This document shows positions 16,646 through 25,260 of a stretch of DNA of 64,000 nucleotides, piece after piece. Under the pieces are notes generated by a model. That model was not told where the DNA came from and searched no databases. It saw only the letters and a list, made by a program, of their open reading frames with translations. Source of the DNA: Nocardia sp. BMG51109 (GTDB lineage: Bacteria > Actinomycetota > Actinomycetes > Mycobacteriales > Mycobacteriaceae); assembly GCF_000526215.1 (NCBI RefSeq), contig NZ_JAFQ01000004.1, positions 1,364,001 through 1,428,000 of the forward strand, written 5' to 3'. The position numbers and the translations under genes are program-made. Every line of letters starts with the position of its first letter. Positions within the stretch are counted from its first letter, which is position 1.

Positions 16646-16795
16646 GATTGAGTCGGGAGAGGGGTGGCTTCCGTGGATATCGAAGCATATTGCGGCGCAG
16701 CTGAATTCGAGCAGAGAGGCTGGAGGCATGGGGAGTGCAGATCAGATCGGATTAGACCTCGGCGACGTCAACCTCCGTGGTGCCGTCGAAGAAGC
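16646..16795 (+). repeat. Direct repeat shared with 11872-12022
   Basis: Contains the leader cttccgtgg...gcggcgcagctgaattcgag and the first codons of the 72-aa gene. The intact ATG here corresponds to TTG in the upstream copy. Confidence 0.75.
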
Positions 16796-16946
16796 CCGGC
16801 CGATTCTGCAATCGCTGCACGAGGTGCACTCGGCTCGCACTCTGAAGGAGCTGCGGCCGATCCGTGATGCCGCCGAACAATGGCCCGCCGATCGAGACTT
16901 GTGCGAAGAGTTCGATGCCCTGGAACAGAAAGCTCTCACCGTATGA
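16728..16946 (+). CDS. Hypothetical 72-aa protein
   Basis: ATG in the shared leader (MGSADQIGLDLGDVNLRGAV), ending in TGA that overlaps the start of the acetyltransferase by 4 bp. Helical and charged. An alternative start at 16611 would add 39 residues. A frameshifted relative is at 11951-12210. Function unknown; coupling to the acetyltransferase suggests joint action. Confidence 0.55.
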   Translation: MGSADQIGLDLGDVNLRGAVEEARPILQSLHEVHSARTLKELRPIRDAAEQWPADRDLCEEFDALEQKALTV

Positions 16947-17506
16947 CCCCCGAGTTCACTCACTACAACGCAGCCCAAGCCAGGGCCCTTCGCGGCGTCG
17001 TCGAGGATGTCTTTCGGCGTGCGTACGTCGACGCGATCGCGTCCGGTGACCTGTTCGAATCGCCCGCCGAGTTCATGAAGCGGTTCGACGCATACACCCA
17101 TCCCCGCTCGGCCGGCTTCGAACTGGTCGTCGCCCGCATCGACGGCAAGCCCGAAGGCCAGGCATGGGGGTGGCCACTGTCGCCGACGGCCGGATGGTGG
17201 ACCAACCTGCGACTCGACGAGGGCGAAGGCGACCGCGCCGAATTCACCACCGAGAACGGTACCCGCACATTCGCACTCAGCGAGATCATGGTGTCCGAGG
17301 AACACACGGGACAGGGCCTAGCTCACGCGCTGTACGACGAACTGTTGCGCGGCCGGACCGAACAGCGCGTAACCCTGCTCGTCGAGCCCGATAACACCCG
17401 TGCCTACACCGCCTACCGGAAGTGGGGGTTTCGGCGCGTGGGGAGCCTTCGCCCGTCCTGGCCCGGGGCACCGACGCTCGACGTCCTCGTCCACAATCTC
17501 GAGTGA
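16943..17506 (+). CDS. GNAT-family N-acetyltransferase
   Basis: 187 aa. The acetyl-CoA-binding motif A is visible as ALSEIMVSEEHTGQGLAHAL (usual Q/R-x2-G-x-G/A), and the C-terminal NTRAYTAYRKWGFRRVGSLR is typical. It transfers an acetyl group to an amine; the target is unknown. Start ATG overlaps the 72-aa gene. Two C-terminal fragments of a related gene lie upstream, so this gene or a sister served as a recombination partner in cassette duplication. Confidence 0.85.
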   Translation: MTPEFTHYNAAQARALRGVVEDVFRRAYVDAIASGDLFESPAEFMKRFDAYTHPRSAGFELVVARIDGKPEGQAWGWPLSPTAGWWTNLRLDEGEGDRAEFTTENGTRTFALSEIMVSEEHTGQGLAHALYDELLRGRTEQRVTLLVEPDNTRAYTAYRKWGFRRVGSLRPSWPGAPTLDVLVHNLE

Positions 17507-17615
17507 ACCACTCAGCTACTCCCGACCACCCCGTCTAGTTCCGTTTTCGGATGATAACAACATCTGGATGTTGATGACATCTGAAGCATCGGGAGGCATC
17601 CTAGACCGACGGGAA

Positions 17616-17652
17616 AGGGCTCGGCCGCTGATGACGCAGCGAACCGAGCCCC
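17616..17652. terminator. Hairpin between converging genes
   Basis: Stem gggctcgg (17617-17624) pairs with ccgagccc (17644-17651), with an inner gccgctgatgacgcagc loop. It sits between the acetyltransferase stop and the end of the minus-strand ORF at 17681. There is no clear T-run. Confidence 0.5.
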
Positions 17653-17680
17653 TGACCGGTCAAACTGCAGCGGTCGTGTT

Positions 17681-18196
17681 CTACCTGAGAACGTCCCCGA
17701 TCGCATGCAGCACCCGGACCGCCAGCTCGAGGACCTTGTTGAGAACCGAGCTGGCGGTCTCGGCATCTCCGCAATACGAAGAGCGCAACCGCGTCGCCAA
17801 GTCAACAAGGGTCACCGAAGTCCGCAGCCAGGCCAAACGCTCCTTCCACGGGCTGACGGCATCCCGGCTGGAGGACCGGGACTCATTCGGAGGTTCAGCG
17901 TCGCCCACTATGGGCCACCTTCTTTCGCAACTCGCTGGTGCCCGCCGCGGTTGCGGCGGCCGCAACAGCCCCACCGCAACGGGAGCTGCTCCAACCGCCG
18001 CAATCACGACAAGCAGTCCTCGGCTTTCCCCCTCCACGGGGAAGACCGAACGAGTCACGGAATGTGTTGTAGCGAAGGACGAACCCCGCACTTCCGAACT
18101 GACGGCGAGTTTACTGCCAACCCCGTCTCGGACGTCCAGTACCACTCGACAGCAGCATTGCCAATTAGCGCGGGAAGCCTTGCACCACCGGCACAC
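17681..18196 (-). CDS. Hypothetical protein with possible TM segment
   Basis: The last 60 residues (PWKERLAWLRTSVTLVDLAT, ending in NKVLELAVRVLHAIGDVLR) look like real coding sequence, and a hydrophobic stretch GLLVVIAAVGAAPVAVGLLR precedes them. The start is uncertain; the listed one overlaps a WD40 remnant on the other strand. It may be a truncated gene in a decayed stretch. No family recognised. Confidence 0.35.
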   Translation of the reverse strand: MCRWCKASRANWQCCCRVVLDVRDGVGSKLAVSSEVRGSSFATTHSVTRSVFPVEGESRGLLVVIAAVGAAPVAVGLLRPPQPRRAPASCERRWPIVGDAEPPNESRSSSRDAVSPWKERLAWLRTSVTLVDLATRLRSSYCGDAETASSVLNKVLELAVRVLHAIGDVLR

Positions 18197-18441
18197 TCCA
18201 CACCACCCTCACCGGCCACCCGGAAACCGTGTCCGCAGTGGCGTGCACGGTCGTCGACGGCCGCCCGGTGGCGGTCACCGCCAGCCGGGACCGCACGGTG
18301 CGGGTGTGGGACCTTACAACCGGTACAGCAATCACCTGCCCCTGCTGCCCCGCAGGGGCACATGCGTTGTCCATCGGTCCGAATACCGACGTTGTAGCGG
18401 CGGTTTCCAGCGACATCGTCGTGCTGGCGCCATCTGGGTAA
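18181..18441 (+). pseudogene. WD40-repeat fragment
   Basis: In frame from 18181 the sequence gives TTGTLHTTLTGHPETVSAVA and then TASRDRTVRVWDLTTG, one to two WD40 blades, ending at TAA. There is an in-frame stop just before and no start, so it is a remnant of a larger NACHT/kinase-WD40 type gene abutting the right island boundary. Confidence 0.65.
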
Positions 18442-18467
18442 CCACGTCGACATCGAAAACACCCCCC

Positions 18468-18605
18468 GCCGCCGAATGGGGCGGCTACGGCCGCTCCGGC
18501 AACGGCCGCGAACTGGGCCCGGGCGGTTTGGCCGAATACCAAGAGACCAAACACATCTGGCACAACACCGTCCCGAAGGCAGGCGGCTGGCTCACCGACA
18601 CCTGA
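18468..18605 (+). pseudogene. Right copy of the BADH 3'-end repeat
   Basis: Encodes the last 45 codons of the aldehyde dehydrogenase (ending AGGWLTDT) without any upstream gene. It differs from 6646-6783 at three positions, plus a C-run length change just before. Marks the right end of the island. Confidence 0.9.
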
Positions 18606-18666
18606 ATACCGGTTCTACCAGCAGGAACCTATCGCTTTCACCTCGCCTACGCCTCAGCACGATGAA

Positions 18667-18693
18667 CATGCGCATGACATGCGCATGTAGACT
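18667..18693 (+). promoter_or_regulatory. Toxin-antitoxin operator and leaderless promoter
   Basis: Two perfect palindromes catgcgcatg at 18667-18676 and 18678-18687, 11 bp apart, immediately followed by a TAGACT -10 box (18688-18693). Six bases separate the box from the antitoxin ATG, so the mRNA is probably leaderless. Two adjacent palindromes suit a ribbon-helix-helix antitoxin repressor. Confidence 0.7.
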
Positions 18694-18699
18694 GAGATC

Positions 18700-18936
18700 A
18701 TGACTGTCGCCATTCAGATCAAAGACGTACCCGAGGAGGTGCGGGACGCGATTGCCGCGCGAGCCGCCGCCCGGGGCCAGTCGACCCAGGTCTATCTCCG
18801 CGAACTATTAGAACGAGAGTTCCGCGCCGAACGCAACAAACATCTCCTGGAAAGCCTGGTCGGGCGCCGGAGCCTGGCCATGAGCGCCGACGATATCGTC
18901 GAGGAAATCCGCGGCGGACGCGAGGACGACGAGTGA
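18700..18936 (+). CDS. FitA/VapB-like ribbon-helix-helix antitoxin
   Basis: 78 aa. N-terminus TVAIQIKDVPEEVRDAIAAR forms the RHH DNA-binding fold and the acidic C-terminus (DIVEEIRGGREDDE) would occupy the toxin active site. Overlaps the PIN toxin gene by 4 bp. It probably represses its own promoter through the two palindromes just upstream. Sits about 100 bp outside the island's right repeat. Confidence 0.85.
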   Translation: MTVAIQIKDVPEEVRDAIAARAAARGQSTQVYLRELLEREFRAERNKHLLESLVGRRSLAMSADDIVEEIRGGREDDE

Positions 18937-19337
18937 TCGTTGTCGACGCGAACGTCATGGTCTTGGCGCTGTCCAGTCCATCGGCACAAGGCGATTCTGC
19001 GCGTGCGGCAATGCTCGCCGACGACGACTGGTGCGCTCCGGCCCACATGCCCCTCGAGGTCCTGCGTACTCTGCGCAAGGCGGTCCTCGGCAACCGTCTC
19101 ACCGCCAAGGATGGCGACGCAGCGTTCGGAGCTCTCACCGCCATGCAGATCGAATACACCGGCACAGATATTGCTCTGCTGCAAGCGGTTTGGGCTATGC
19201 GTCACAACGTCTCGGTCTACGACGCCGCTTATGTGGCCGTTGCGGCCATCCACGACGCCCCGCTCGTCACCTTCGACGCCCGTCTTGCCAAAGCAGCCGA
19301 ACAGGCGGTGCCCAACGTCCGTATCGCCCTGCTCTGA
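18933..19337 (+). CDS. PIN-domain toxin (VapC/FitB-like ribonuclease)
   Basis: 134 aa Mg2+-dependent RNase fold. Acidic residues are visible at Asp5 (IVVDANVMV), Glu in MPLEVLRTL, Asp in VYDAAYVAVA and Asp in VTFDARLAKA, the four expected of PIN domains. GTG start overlaps the antitoxin stop. Target RNA unknown. Confidence 0.88.
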   Translation: MIVVDANVMVLALSSPSAQGDSARAAMLADDDWCAPAHMPLEVLRTLRKAVLGNRLTAKDGDAAFGALTAMQIEYTGTDIALLQAVWAMRHNVSVYDAAYVAVAAIHDAPLVTFDARLAKAAEQAVPNVRIALL

Positions 19338-19395
19338 CCCGGAGGTCAGCCGCAGCCGACAGATCTCGTTGCGGAGCTGCGCAATTCGTGTCGGT

Positions 19396-20022
19396 TCACG
19401 TGACACCGACCGCCTCCAACACAGGCGGATCAGCCAAGCCACCCTCCAAGTGCGCGGCGTGCCCCACCCCCAGCAGTACTCGGCGGCGGGATCCCAGATG
19501 GGCAGCCAATGCCGCGACTGCGCTGTGCCGCTGGGCAGGTGAGTGTTCGCCGACGGTGAGGACGATGCGGTCGGTCGGGACGGCGAGAGGTGTGGGCTCG
19601 AAGGCGCCGAACATGGCGAACTCGCCCGCGATCTTTTCCAGAGAGGCATTGGTGCACAACGGGTTCCATGCCGGTCCGTACAGCGCTCGGCCGAATCCCT
19701 CGACACCGCCGGAGGCAAGCCCGGCGGCGACATGGTCGAGCAGGCCGGGAGCCAGTGAACCGGCGGCAGGTTCGTGCAGCAGAGCGCCGGTGAGCGGCAC
19801 GCCCCGGGCGGCGAGTTCCAGTCCGAGGGTCGCGCCGCCGCTGACCCCGATCACGAACGCATCGACGCACAGCGGTGCGAGGAAGGCGATCTCGGTGTCC
19901 ATATCGCCGGACTGCGGGCGGTCCGGCGCGAGGACCTCCAGCGTGTCCGGCAGTGCGGCCACCGTGGCGTCCCACACCCTCGAATCCGTTGCGGCGCCGT
20001 GGATCAGGACGACACGGGTCAT
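19396..20022 (-). CDS. Alpha/beta hydrolase, small
   Basis: 208 aa. Oxyanion strand [14 protein letters not shown], nucleophile elbow [10 protein letters not shown], catalytic His in [10 protein letters not shown]. Substrate unknown. Last gene of the five-gene catabolic operon, its ATG overlapping the isochorismatase-like stop; it may hydrolyse an amide or carbamate product of the pathway, which is an inference from position. Confidence 0.8.
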   Translation of the reverse strand: MTRVVLIHGAATDSRVWDATVAALPDTLEVLAPDRPQSGDMDTEIAFLAPLCVDAFVIGVSGGATLGLELAARGVPLTGALLHEPAAGSLAPGLLDHVAAGLASGGVEGFGRALYGPAWNPLCTNASLEKIAGEFAMFGAFEPTPLAVPTDRIVLTVGEHSPAQRHSAVAALAAHLGSRRRVLLGVGHAAHLEGGLADPPVLEAVGVT

Positions 20023-20705
20023 GCGCCGAGGACGGCGAGCAGCTCGTCGGAGGTCGCCACCGCGCCGAAGATGCCGCCCTGCATGGTCACCATGCTCAGA
20101 GCGGCCTCGTGGTGCCGGAGTTCGGTCGCACCGGTGCAGTCGGACAGCACCAGGCATTCGTAGCCGCGGTCGTTGGCCTCGCGCATCGTGGTGTGGACGC
20201 AGACGTCGGTGGTGATGCCGGTGAGGATCAGGTGCGTGATGCCCCGGGTGCGCAGCAGCAGGTCCAGGTCGGTCGCGTAGAACGCGCCCTTGCCCGGCTT
20301 ATCGATCACCGGTTCGTCCGGCAGCGGCGCCACCTCCGGCACGATCTCCCAGCCCGGTTCGCCACGCACCAGGATGCGCCCGCACGGGCCGGCGCTGCCG
20401 ATCTCGGCGCCGACCCGGGCCGAACGCCAGCGCTTGTTGGCGGGCAGGTCGGCGAGGTCGGGCCGGTGCCCCTCCCGGGTGTGGATCACGGTGAGCCCGC
20501 GGGCCCGCGCGGCGGCGAGCACGCGCGCCGTCGGCCCCAGACCGGCGCGGGTCAGCGAGAGGTCGTAGCCCATCTGGTCGACGTACCCGCCGGGCCCGCA
20601 GAAGTCGGTCTGCCAGTCGATGAGCAGCAGCGCGGTGCGGGCGGGATCGACGGCGCCGTCGAACGGCCAGGCATAGGGCCGCGCGTCCACGGTCGGGAGG
20701 GTCAT
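20019..20705 (-). CDS. Isochorismatase-like cysteine hydrolase (biuret hydrolase candidate)
   Basis: 228 aa. Triad of the family is visible: Asp30 ([10 protein letters not shown]), a Lys in [11 protein letters not shown] (136 or 139) and Cys169 ([11 protein letters not shown]). Family members cleave amides such as biuret, nicotinamide or ureidoacrylate. Beside a cyanuric acid amidohydrolase/barbiturase-family gene the best guess is biuret hydrolysis to allophanate and ammonia. Overlaps both neighbours by 4 bp. Confidence 0.82.
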   Translation of the reverse strand: MTLPTVDARPYAWPFDGAVDPARTALLLIDWQTDFCGPGGYVDQMGYDLSLTRAGLGPTARVLAAARARGLTVIHTREGHRPDLADLPANKRWRSARVGAEIGSAGPCGRILVRGEPGWEIVPEVAPLPDEPVIDKPGKGAFYATDLDLLLRTRGITHLILTGITTDVCVHTTMREANDRGYECLVLSDCTGATELRHHEAALSMVTMQGGIFGAVATSDELLAVLGA

Positions 20706-22012
20706 ACCGGAATCTCCTTGTCGCTGGCGATGATTGCGCGCTCCCGAGAGGTGAGAGCGCAGGCGGCGGTGAAGATGATCGAGGCGGCGACGAGGCCGAC
20801 CACGGCGTCGGACAACTGCGGCGCGAACGCGTGGGTGAGCAGCGCCGCGGCGGACCCGCCCAGCCAGCCCGCGAACGGCTGCCACCGCACCGCACCGGCC
20901 CGGCCGTTCGATCCGAGACCGAACCGGGGCAGCACCAATTGGTCGAGGATGACCACCGCGCCGATCGGCGGCACGATCACCCCGAGCAGGTTGAGCCACT
21001 GCTCGAACCAGGACCAGATCCCGGCCACGGCGAGGATCACCCCGACCGTGCCCAGCACGACGGTCAGCCGCCGCATCCGCCCGCTGGTCAGCTGGCTCCA
21101 GCCGACCGCCCCGTTGTAGAGGCAGTGCGTGCACACCGAGCCGAGATTGACGAACACGAACAGCACGGCCAACGGGACCAGCAGTCCGCCGTGATCGATG
21201 AGCAGGCCGAGGAAGTCCCCGCCGTCGGCGCCCGGATCCTTCGCCCCGCCGAGCGCGACGACGAATCCGCCGATCACCAGCGCGATCATCTGGCCGACCG
21301 GAAACGCCGAGAACGCCGCGAGGAAACCCGCCCGCCCGGTGCGCGACCACCGGGTGAAATCCGCCGTCATCGTCCCGGAGTCGACGAACGACGCGATGAC
21401 CAGCGTGACCGCGGCGCCGAAACTCAGTGCGCCACTGCCCTGATAGGAGGTGGGCGACGCGGGCGCGTCGGCGGCGGCCAGGCCGACCGCGACCAGCCCG
21501 AGCACCACGTAGAACGGCGCCGCGATCATGCCGATCACCGACAGCGCGCGAATCCCGAGCAGCGTGACCGCGACGAAGGCGATCCCGGTGAGCAGCGTGG
21601 TGAGCCGCTCGTTCCAGCCCATGCTGTCGTGCAGGATGGACCCGGCCATCCCGGTCTGGAAGGCGAACCAGCCGATCACGATGGTCGCGAGGAATCCGGA
21701 CGGTATCCGGGCGGCGCGGCGGCCGAACGTCTCGGCGGCGGTGAGCGCGAAATTCTTGCCGGTGCGCCCGGCCAGATAGCTCAGCGCGCCGACGTAGCCC
21801 ATCAGGATCAGGCTGCCGGTCGCGATCGCCAGCATGCCGAGGCCGAAGCCGAGCGAATGCACGATCAGGCCGCCGAAAATGGCGCAGGTCAACACCATCG
21901 GGAAGCCGAACCACACGGCCGACACCGACAGCAGCCCGCGCCGGTGCTCGGGCGGGACCGGGACGTCCTCGAATTCCTCGATGCCCGTGGCGCGGGCCTC
22001 GGTCGCGGTCAT
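20702..22012 (-). CDS. NCS1-family cytosine/purine permease (CodB-like)
   Basis: 436 aa with about twelve hydrophobic segments. Early [20 protein letters not shown] and later [13 protein letters not shown] are NCS1 signatures. Imports a nucleobase or similar ring compound with a cation. Starts by overlap with the ring-opening hydrolase gene and ends by overlap with the isochorismatase-like gene, so it supplies substrate for the same pathway. Confidence 0.85.
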   Translation of the reverse strand: MTATEARATGIEEFEDVPVPPEHRRGLLSVSAVWFGFPMVLTCAIFGGLIVHSLGFGLGMLAIATGSLILMGYVGALSYLAGRTGKNFALTAAETFGRRAARIPSGFLATIVIGWFAFQTGMAGSILHDSMGWNERLTTLLTGIAFVAVTLLGIRALSVIGMIAAPFYVVLGLVAVGLAAADAPASPTSYQGSGALSFGAAVTLVIASFVDSGTMTADFTRWSRTGRAGFLAAFSAFPVGQMIALVIGGFVVALGGAKDPGADGGDFLGLLIDHGGLLVPLAVLFVFVNLGSVCTHCLYNGAVGWSQLTSGRMRRLTVVLGTVGVILAVAGIWSWFEQWLNLLGVIVPPIGAVVILDQLVLPRFGLGSNGRAGAVRWQPFAGWLGGSAAALLTHAFAPQLSDAVVGLVAASIIFTAACALTSRERAIIASDKEIPV

Positions 22013-23055
22013 CGCCGCACCTCCGGTAGTTCGTAGATGACGGTGACGCTGCCGCCGCCGGGCCGGCCCTGATGTTCGGCGCCGCCGGAGACGTAGACGG
22101 CGCCGTCGCCCTTGAGGGCGGCGAGCAGGCCGCCGACGGCGGCACGGGCGTGCCGGGTGGCGTTGACATCGGAATCGGTGAGCATGGTGTGCCGGTGACC
22201 GCGCACCGCGCCCGACGGATCGGCCTCGGCCTTCGCGAAGATCTGCCGCACGGTGCCGCCCCGGCGCTCGACCTCGTCGAGAAGCGTTGTGACAGCGGCG
22301 ATATCGATCGCGTCGGCCATCTCGCCGTGCAGCGCCCGCAGCGGATTGGCGGCGGCGGTGCTCTCGGCGACGACGAGGACGTGGCAGTCGTCGAGTTCGG
22401 CCCCGGCACTCGCCGAGGCCCGCGCCGAGGACACCTCGGCCGCACCGGACAGCGCCGCCGTCGCGGTGTCGGCGGCGCATTCGCCCAGCGCCACAGCGAT
22501 TCCGAGCGCACTGGCGGCCCGGGACCGGCTCATGGATTCGTACGTGTCCTCGGTGACCGGCTCCCGACCGGCCGCGCGCACGGCGGCGATCTTGTCGGAG
22601 GTCAGCAGCGGGCATTTCACGAGGACGAGGTGGACATCGCCGGCGACCACGCCGAGTTCGGCGACGAGCTTGCCGACCGTATCGGTCACGGCCGTGATCT
22701 GCGCGAGCCGCCCGATCTCCGCCGGGTCCAGCACCCGGGTGCGGCCCGCCGCCGCGACCAGCCCCCGGTCGAATCCCGGATGACGGGTCTCGTCGCGCAC
22801 CAGCAGATTGACGTGCGGGCTGAGCACACCCTCGGTGCCCCCGGAGAAGACGGTGACCGCGGACTCGGGCAGCCGGGGCTCCCAGGCCGCGGCGGCCAGG
22901 GTGCGACTGAAGTCGTTGACGCAGCCGTTGCCCTCGGTCTTGCCGATGACGCCGACCACATCGCCGGCGCGCAGTCCGGCGTCGTCGAGAACGGCCAGCC
23001 CGCGCAGGTCGGCGGGATCGGTCGTCGGCACGGTGAGCAGGGTTATCGGGGTCAT
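22009..23055 (-). CDS. Cyanuric acid amidohydrolase / barbiturase family enzyme
   Basis: 348 aa, the usual length. Family motifs in order: [14 protein letters not shown] (about 38-51), [12 protein letters not shown] (70-81, with a proposed active-site Ser71), KCPLLT (147-152, conserved Lys), [18 protein letters not shown] (175-192) and EHQGRPGGG near 327. The enzyme opens the cyanuric acid or barbiturate ring. Which substrate applies is not decidable by eye; the isochorismatase-like partner favours cyanuric acid to biuret. Second gene of the operon. Confidence 0.85.
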   Translation of the reverse strand: MTPITLLTVPTTDPADLRGLAVLDDAGLRAGDVVGVIGKTEGNGCVNDFSRTLAAAAWEPRLPESAVTVFSGGTEGVLSPHVNLLVRDETRHPGFDRGLVAAAGRTRVLDPAEIGRLAQITAVTDTVGKLVAELGVVAGDVHLVLVKCPLLTSDKIAAVRAAGREPVTEDTYESMSRSRAASALGIAVALGECAADTATAALSGAAEVSSARASASAGAELDDCHVLVVAESTAAANPLRALHGEMADAIDIAAVTTLLDEVERRGGTVRQIFAKAEADPSGAVRGHRHTMLTDSDVNATRHARAAVGGLLAALKGDGAVYVSGGAEHQGRPGGGSVTVIYELPEVRR

Positions 23056-24368
23056 GCGGATGCGCTCCTCCGGGACGTCGAGCCGACATGGTTGAAGATG
23101 AGGTTGAGCAGGAAGGCGACGATGACCGTGCTGGTGGCGGCGCTGCCGAAGATGATCTTGGCGGCCGACGGCAGCTCGGCGTAGACGTCGGGCGCGACGA
23201 TCGGGATCATGCCGATCCCCACCGCGGGCGACACGATCAGCAGGTTGTTGCCGACGGAGAAATCCACCTGCGAGAGAGTGGCGATGCCGACGCCGGCGAC
23301 GCTGGCGAACATGACGAGGCTGACCGCCCCGATCACCACCGTGGGCAGGCTCGCCACCACCTCGCCCATCTTCGGCACCAGCCCGAGCACGACCAGGATC
23401 CCGCCGGCCACCCCGACGACGCGGCGGCTGGTGATGCCGGTCATCCGCACCAGGCTGACGTTCTGCGCGAAGATCGTGTCCGGGAACGAGGTCAGGAATC
23501 CGGCCAGCAGGGCGGACACACCGTCGGCGGCCAGCCCGCGGGCCAGCCGCCGCGGACCGACCCGCTGCCCGGTGGTCTCCGAAACCGCCAGCATGTAGGC
23601 CGTGGACTCGGTGTAGATCACCAGCATGACCAGGCACATCGAGATGATTCCGGCGATCGGGAAGCTCGGCGCGCCGAACAGGAACAGCCGGGGCAGCCCG
23701 AACCAGTCGGCCCCGCCGACGCCGGCGAAATCGGTCATCGACAGCAGCGCCGCCACGCCGGTGCCCAGCAGCAGCGCGATCAGGACCGCCGACTGCCCGA
23801 GGAACCCCCGCCCGAACCGCATCAGCACCAGGATCAGCAGGATCACGCCCGCGGCCAGGGCCAGCCGCGACCCGCCCGCCGGTTGGTCGCCGAAGATCAT
23901 CGTGACCGACTTGCCGATCAGCGACAGGCCGATCATCGTCACGACCGCACCGCGCACGACCGGCGGGAAGAACCGGACCAGCCGGGAGAACGGCACCGCG
24001 ACGAGCACGCCGAAGATCCCGGCCGCGATCATCGTGCCGTACACGGCCGACAGCCCGTACTCCTGGCCGATCAGGATCATCGGGGTGACCGAGGTGAACG
24101 ACGCCCCGACCACCACGGGCATCCGCGCGCCGAGCAGCCGCCCGAGCCCCGCGGCCTGCAGGATCGTGATCGCACCGGCGAGCAGGAGGTCGGCGTTCAC
24201 CAGCACGGCGACGGTCGAGGTGGAGAGGCCGAGGGCCTCACCGAAGACCAGCGGCACGGTGACGCATCCGGCGTACATCACCAGCACGTGTTGCAGGCCG
24301 AACAGGGCGGTGCGCCACGCCGACAGGCGCTGCGGCGGCGTTTCGGTGCCGAGGGTGTCGGCGGACAT
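23052..24368 (-). CDS. NCS2-family nucleobase permease (uracil/xanthine type)
   Basis: 438 aa, many TM helices. Typical opening WRTALFGLQHVLVMYAGCVT with QHV, later ESTAYMLAVSETTG and a QNVSLVRMTG segment, which are NCS2 signatures. First gene of the operon; the ATG lies 36-51 bp after the nearer GntR-type operator copy. Together with the NCS1 permease the operon has two importers, possibly for related ring compounds. Confidence 0.88.
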   Translation of the reverse strand: MSADTLGTETPPQRLSAWRTALFGLQHVLVMYAGCVTVPLVFGEALGLSTSTVAVLVNADLLLAGAITILQAAGLGRLLGARMPVVVGASFTSVTPMILIGQEYGLSAVYGTMIAAGIFGVLVAVPFSRLVRFFPPVVRGAVVTMIGLSLIGKSVTMIFGDQPAGGSRLALAAGVILLILVLMRFGRGFLGQSAVLIALLLGTGVAALLSMTDFAGVGGADWFGLPRLFLFGAPSFPIAGIISMCLVMLVIYTESTAYMLAVSETTGQRVGPRRLARGLAADGVSALLAGFLTSFPDTIFAQNVSLVRMTGITSRRVVGVAGGILVVLGLVPKMGEVVASLPTVVIGAVSLVMFASVAGVGIATLSQVDFSVGNNLLIVSPAVGIGMIPIVAPDVYAELPSAAKIIFGSAATSTVIVAFLLNLIFNHVGSTSRRSASA

Positions 24369-24403
24369 GCGGGCCTCCAGCGGGAAGTACTAACTCACTG
24401 AAG

Positions 24404-24420
24404 TTTGTATACGAAATTAG
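24404..24420. promoter_or_regulatory. GntR-type operator copy 1
   Basis: tttgtatacgaaattag, containing the palindromic core tgtata/tatac. The same word recurs at 24478. It lies between the regulator gene and the NCS2 gene, upstream of the permease operon. Confidence 0.65.
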
Positions 24421-24477
24421 TTTCAGGCTCGTTTCCGCGCGTTCAAAGCACGTTACTTCTTGCGGTAGTGGCAAATC

Positions 24478-24491
24478 TTGTATACGAACTA
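24478..24491. promoter_or_regulatory. GntR-type operator copy 2
   Basis: ttgtatacgaacta, overlapping the regulator's stop codon. Direct repeat of copy 1 at 74 bp spacing. The two together would let the GntR/FCD protein repress the catabolic operon. Confidence 0.65.
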
Positions 24492-25130
24492 GGCCCGAAT
24501 CGTGGCCACCAGCGCCTCATCCTTCGCGATGTGCTCGCCCATCAGATAGCCCGCCTGGATCGGCGACCCGCCCAGGATCGCCTGCGCGATCGCGGCGTGC
24601 TCGCTCCAGGAGGCGTCGGTGCGGATCTCGATCTGCTGGTCGAACACCCAGGACACCCGGTGCAGGATCTGCCCGAGCATGACCTGCAGCTGGTGATTGC
24701 CGGACGCGCGGGCGACCAGGGTGTGGAAGCGGACGATCAGCGACGACAGCTCGTCGGGCTCCCGCGTGCTGCGGCCCAGCTCGACGACCTCCCGGAGTTC
24801 GTCGGCGACGTCTCCCCCGCCGCGTTCGGCGGCCAGCTGCGCCGCCAGCACCTCCAGGCCCCGCCGGATCTGCACCAGCTCCAGCGCCGCCGCTCCTGCG
24901 GTGTCCGAGACCGTCGCGCCCCGATAGCGCACGAGAGTGACGAACCCCTCACTGTGCAACTGCGACAACGCTTCCCGGATCGGCACCCGCGAAACCTCGA
25001 ATCGCCGCGCCAGATCCGCCTCGCGCAGGCGATCGCCGGGCACCAGCCGCCCGGCGAGGATGTCCTCGCGCACGGCGTGCGCGATCGCTTCCCGCGGTGC
25101 GGATTCGGTGTTCTCCTCGGCGGCGGTCAC
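24489..25130 (-). CDS. GntR/FCD-family transcriptional regulator
   Basis: 213 aa from the GTG at 25130 (VTAAEENTESAPREAIAHAV). Winged HTH: GRLVPGDRLREADLARRFEV then SRVPIREALSQLHSEGFVTL. The C-terminal helical FCD domain carries the metal/ligand His residues in VRFHTLVARASGNHQL and WSEHAAIAQAI. A longer start at 25241 would add a Pro/Arg/Ala-rich extension. Directly upstream of the catabolic operon and its two operators, so likely its ligand-responsive repressor. Confidence 0.87.
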   Translation of the reverse strand: MTAAEENTESAPREAIAHAVREDILAGRLVPGDRLREADLARRFEVSRVPIREALSQLHSEGFVTLVRYRGATVSDTAGAAALELVQIRRGLEVLAAQLAAERGGGDVADELREVVELGRSTREPDELSSLIVRFHTLVARASGNHQLQVMLGQILHRVSWVFDQQIEIRTDASWSEHAAIAQAILGGSPIQAGYLMGEHIAKDEALVATIRA

Positions 25131-25260
25131 GTCGAGAGCGTAACCGCCGCCGCGTGGCCCGCTCGGTGCAGCGGGTGCGGCACGTTCCTCGTCGCCCGGC
25201 ACGCGTCCGGCCGGGCGCCGTTCCCCGCACCGGGGCGTCACTCTGCCAGGGCAGCGGCGG

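Larger units (their letters stand above)
6784..18605. mobile_element. Putative 11.8-kb genomic island inserted at the BADH 3' end
   Basis: The island lies between two direct copies of the BADH gene end. Its content is accessory: small unknown proteins in a coupled operon, an XRE/TPR regulator, a nucleoside hydrolase, a 2H phosphoesterase, duplicated nuclease-like cassettes, acetyltransferase fragments and a WD40 remnant. Parts such as 11700-12850 look less GC-rich than the flanks. No catalytic tyrosine or serine integrase or transposase is visible inside, so either the mobilising gene is lost or the repeat arose by another route such as unequal exchange. The left repeat completes the intact gene; the right one is a remnant. 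Confidence 0.65.

Noticed and set aside
17400..18605. 401-codon plus frame running into the BADH repeat
   Set aside because: It joins the acetyltransferase shadow frame, unrelated sequence and the duplicated BADH end; no start or family signature supports it as a gene.
19031..21119. Plus-strand open frames opposite the catabolic operon
   Set aside because: They mirror the minus-strand permease and hydrolases and consist of Arg/Pro/Ala-rich sequence.
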